The notes beneath the pieces were generated by a model. The model was not told the DNA's origin and searched no databases. It saw only the letters and a program-made list of their open reading frames with translations. The translations under genes and the position numbers were made by a program. This document shows, piece after piece, positions 6,329 through 7,537 of a stretch of DNA of 7,537 bases (positions within the stretch are counted from its first letter, which is position 1; each line of letters begins with the position of its first letter). This stretch comes from Bacteroidota bacterium (GTDB lineage: Bacteria; Bacteroidota; Bacteroidia; Bacteroidales; GCA-2748055): NCBI GenBank assembly GCA_024244665.1, contig JAAEOI010000188.1:1-7537 (forward strand), given 5' to 3'.

Positions 6329-7000
6329 ATGAAAAATTTGCTCTGTTTCTCAATTGCCGTAATCCTGTTTGTTTCATGTACAGGCAATCCGGAAACTGCC
6401 CGGAAGGCACTCACCTTTGACAATACTGTTTTTTATGATGAGAACGGGAATTTTATTGTGGAGAAAGCCAAGGATGCAATCGTTACCCTGGCCGAATACC
6501 ATGGGTATCAGATGTTTCCCCAGTTCAGGGAGCAATTATGGGTGAGCGATTACGGAACCGGACGGTTTACTGAACTGGGACTTGCAGCCTGTCTGTTTAT
6601 GAATAATGAGACAGACCGCTATATGCTGATGGACCTGTTTCTTCTGCCCGGACAGATGCTGCCGGAACACTGGCACCTCGACGGGGAGACCAACCCGGCA
6701 AAACTTGAGGGATGGCTGGTCAGAAACGGGAAAAGCTATATTGTTGGTGTGGGTGTAGATAACCTCAGCGGTTTTGCAGAGATAGATATTCCTGATTGTC
6801 ATATGAATGGAGAAGCAGAGACAAAGCATGTAATTGAAGCGATGCCGGGTTCTTTTACTCCTCAGAGTATAATTTACTCAAAGCATTGGCAGTTTGCCGG
6901 GGACAAGGGAGCAATTATTACTGAAGTGGCAAATGTTCATACAGATGTAGCTGTTCGTCATTCAGACAAAGCTATCAATGACAATTTCCTGGGGATATAA
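6329..7000 (+). CDS. D-lyxose-isomerase-like cupin, predicted lipoprotein
   Basis: This is a cupin-fold metalloprotein resembling D-lyxose ketol-isomerase, which interconverts D-lyxose with D-xylulose and, in characterised enzymes, D-mannose with D-fructose. Seen: the first cupin motif LLPGQMLPEHWHLDGE with His114 and His116; LEGWLVRNGKSY with Glu127, eleven residues after His116 as expected for the metal-binding Glu; and the second motif SIIYSKHWQFAGDKGAIITEVA with His186 as the fourth ligand. The tail VHTDVAVRH...NDNFLG resembles the conserved family end. The odd feature is the N-terminus: MKNLLCFSIAVILFVSC is a short lipoprotein signal with Cys17, whereas known D-lyxose isomerases are cytoplasmic. 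The length of 223 aa is close to the family's usual length but includes the signal and linker. It is the last gene of the operon, 12 bases after the propeller gene. Activity is inferred from motifs; another aldose substrate or a sugar-binding role is possible. Confidence 0.8.
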   Translation: MKNLLCFSIAVILFVSCTGNPETARKALTFDNTVFYDENGNFIVEKAKDAIVTLAEYHGYQMFPQFREQLWVSDYGTGRFTELGLAACLFMNNETDRYMLMDLFLLPGQMLPEHWHLDGETNPAKLEGWLVRNGKSYIVGVGVDNLSGFAEIDIPDCHMNGEAETKHVIEAMPGSFTPQSIIYSKHWQFAGDKGAIITEVANVHTDVAVRHSDKAINDNFLGI

Positions 7001-7060
7001 TGTGCTGATCATCCTGTTAATGTAACCGGGCTAAAGGGATTCCAGGTACTCTTGTTTTCG

Positions 7061-7084
7061 TCACTCCTGTCGATGTGATTTTTT
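7061..7084 (+). terminator. Weak candidate terminator of the sugar operon
   Basis: TCAC (7061-7064) can pair with GTGA (7075-7078) around a 10-base loop, with a possible extra G-U pair at the base, and is followed directly by six T residues (7079-7084). Its position 60 bases after the last stop is right for an operon end. The stem is short, so confidence is low. Confidence 0.28.
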
Positions 7085-7174
7085 AATACAAAGATAATCA
7101 GCGGTATAGTTCTTTGGTTTTGATGCATTTGGGTGTCCTGTAATCTTGTAGCCGTGTTTATCCTGTTTGTTAAG

Positions 7175-7291
7175 TTTGTCATTGAGAAAAAGAATATGAG
7201 CGGAACGGTGAGCATGCAGATCATTGATAAGAGAAGAGGAAGCTATCGTGTTGCCCAGACAGTTGGTTCTTCTCCTGAAATTCCTTCCCCA
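7175..7291 (+). pseudogene. Remnant of an IS1634-like transposase N-terminus
   Basis: The frame reads FVIEKKNMSGTVSMQ, then IIDKRRGSYRVAQTVGSS followed by PE. From memory this closely follows the start of Bacteroidota IS1634-type transposases (FVRKKKNKSGS-S-QVI-K--GKYKVVKTIGSSSD). The similarity stops at about 7280, where the true protein would continue for several hundred residues; here the frame runs into the repeat sequence and stops at 7319-7321. Only about 35 of the original residues remain, with no catalytic residues, no detectable inverted terminal repeat and no downstream transposase frame, so it is a dead fragment. Confidence 0.5.
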
Positions 7292-7370
7292 GGGAATGTT
7301 CAATTAAGTGTGTCATCCTGAGATTCCGTTGCCACATCCTGAAATTCCTTCGTTACATCCTGAAATGCAA
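7271..7370. repeat. 21-base tandem repeats with CATCCTGAAATTCC core
   Basis: CATCCTGAGATTCC (from 7314), CATCCTGAAATTCC (from 7335) and CATCCTGAAATGC (from 7356) are spaced exactly 21 bases apart. A further copy, TCTCCTGAAATTCC, begins at 7271, 43 bases before the first, so one degenerate unit plus one extra base separates it. Because 21 is a multiple of three, one frame reads HPEIPLPHPEIPSLHPEM, but it has no start and is flanked by stops. It looks like a short intergenic repeat cluster; the units are too short and uniform for CRISPR. Confidence 0.55.
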
Positions 7371-7456
7371 AACCAAACATATTTTTGTTCGAGAACTGCT
7401 TAAAAATGCTGCGCCTCATGAAAAACAGATGTTTAATATCGGGTTATTATACTTAT

Positions 7457-7518
7457 TAGGTGCTTATCTGGATAATAAACATTTTTCAATAGATATCTAT
7501 TATCCAAAACAACACCTA
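7457..7518. repeat. Symmetrical two-stage inverted repeat with internal palindrome
   Basis: Outer arms TAGGTG (7457-7462) and CACCTA (7513-7518) and inner arms TGGATAATA (7469-7477) and TATTATCCA (7498-7506) are all perfect and share one centre (7487.5). They are separated by 6 bases on each side, so a single strand could fold into a 6-bp stem, a 6x6 internal loop and a 9-bp stem with a 20-base loop. A perfect 14-base palindrome, AATAGATATCTATT (7488-7501), overlaps the right inner arm and could form a competing hairpin. No U-tract follows, so it is not a classical terminator. Confidence 0.5.
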
Positions 7519-7537
7519 TACAGTTAATAAATGGATA

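Larger units (their letters stand above)
7001..7537. other. 537-base region with no convincing intact gene
   Basis: Downstream of the operon both strands show only short, compositionally unconvincing frames. The region holds a weak terminator, scattered ATCCTGT words (7011, 7160, and a GTCCTGT at 7134), a decayed transposase N-terminus, 21-base tandem repeats and a long symmetrical inverted repeat. A plus frame from 7279 to a TAA at 7525-7527 is open and contains an ATG at 7429 (32 residues), but it resembles no family I know. The mixture suggests old repeat and mobile-element debris. Confidence 0.5.

Noticed and set aside
6001..6423. Minus-strand open frame of 140 codons across the propeller-cupin junction
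   Set aside because: It is antisense to two clear genes, spans their junction and is Ser/Ile-rich with no recognisable domain.
7009..7303. Two overlapping minus-strand frames (7009-7224 and 7061-7303)
   Set aside because: They overlap each other in different frames, cover the terminator and transposase remnant, and show no domain. They could be part of a dispersed repeat but not a supported gene.
7271..7370. CRISPR-like array
   Set aside because: The 21-base units are directly adjacent with no variable spacers, and no cas gene is present.
7279..7527. Plus-strand open frame ending at TAA 7525-7527, with ATG at 7429
   Set aside because: It has no recognisable family, passes through the tandem repeat and the inverted repeat, and the ATG-initiated part is only 32 residues.
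7457..7537. Integron attC site
   Set aside because: The outer arms (TAGGTG/CACCTA) do not match the RYYYAAC/GTTRRRY core sites and no integrase or cassette structure is visible.

Overview
The window looks like chromosomal DNA of a member of the Bacteroidota, probably one that degrades marine or plant polysaccharides. The evidence is an exported S1 sulfatase, two predicted lipoproteins, weak or absent Shine-Dalgarno sequences, promoter-like sequences of the Bacteroidota type (TTTG, about 19-20 bases, then TAnnTTTG), and a decayed IS1634-like transposase fragment. No rRNA, tRNA, CRISPR array or intact mobile element was seen.

Layout. Positions 3-101 may be the tail of an unidentified upstream gene. 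Positions 91-1581 encode an exported sulfatase. It faces a minus-strand DeoR-family repressor gene (1655-2410) across a short convergent gap. A 132-base AT-rich divergent control region (2411-2542) separates the repressor from a compact four-gene plus-strand operon: a NupG-like MFS symporter (2543-3781), an FGGY sugar kinase of the L-xylulokinase (LyxK) type (3778-5271), an SMP-30/gluconolactonase-like beta-propeller lipoprotein (5273-6316) and a D-lyxose-isomerase-like cupin lipoprotein (6329-7000). Spacings are a 4-base ATGA overlap, 1 base and 12 bases. Positions 7001-7537 hold no convincing intact gene. They contain a weak terminator, the transposase remnant, a short 21-base tandem repeat and a large symmetrical interrupted inverted repeat.

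How the genes may work together. The cytoplasmic half of the operon (symporter, kinase, DeoR regulator) is a standard inducible system for taking up and phosphorylating one sugar. The unusual half is the pair of predicted lipoproteins, which would place a lactonase-like propeller and a sugar-isomerase-like cupin outside the cytoplasm. One hypothesis is that an aldose such as D-lyxose is isomerised to a ketose in the periplasm, imported by the symporter and phosphorylated by the kinase. The substrate is not proven by sequence.

The most notable regulatory signal is a set of TTTC tetramers at exactly 11-base steps (2432, 2443, 2454, 2465, plus 2410 two steps away). They lie over the predicted repressor promoter and may be a helically phased DeoR operator array. 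A separate quasi-palindrome (2512-2530) lies at the predicted operon promoter.
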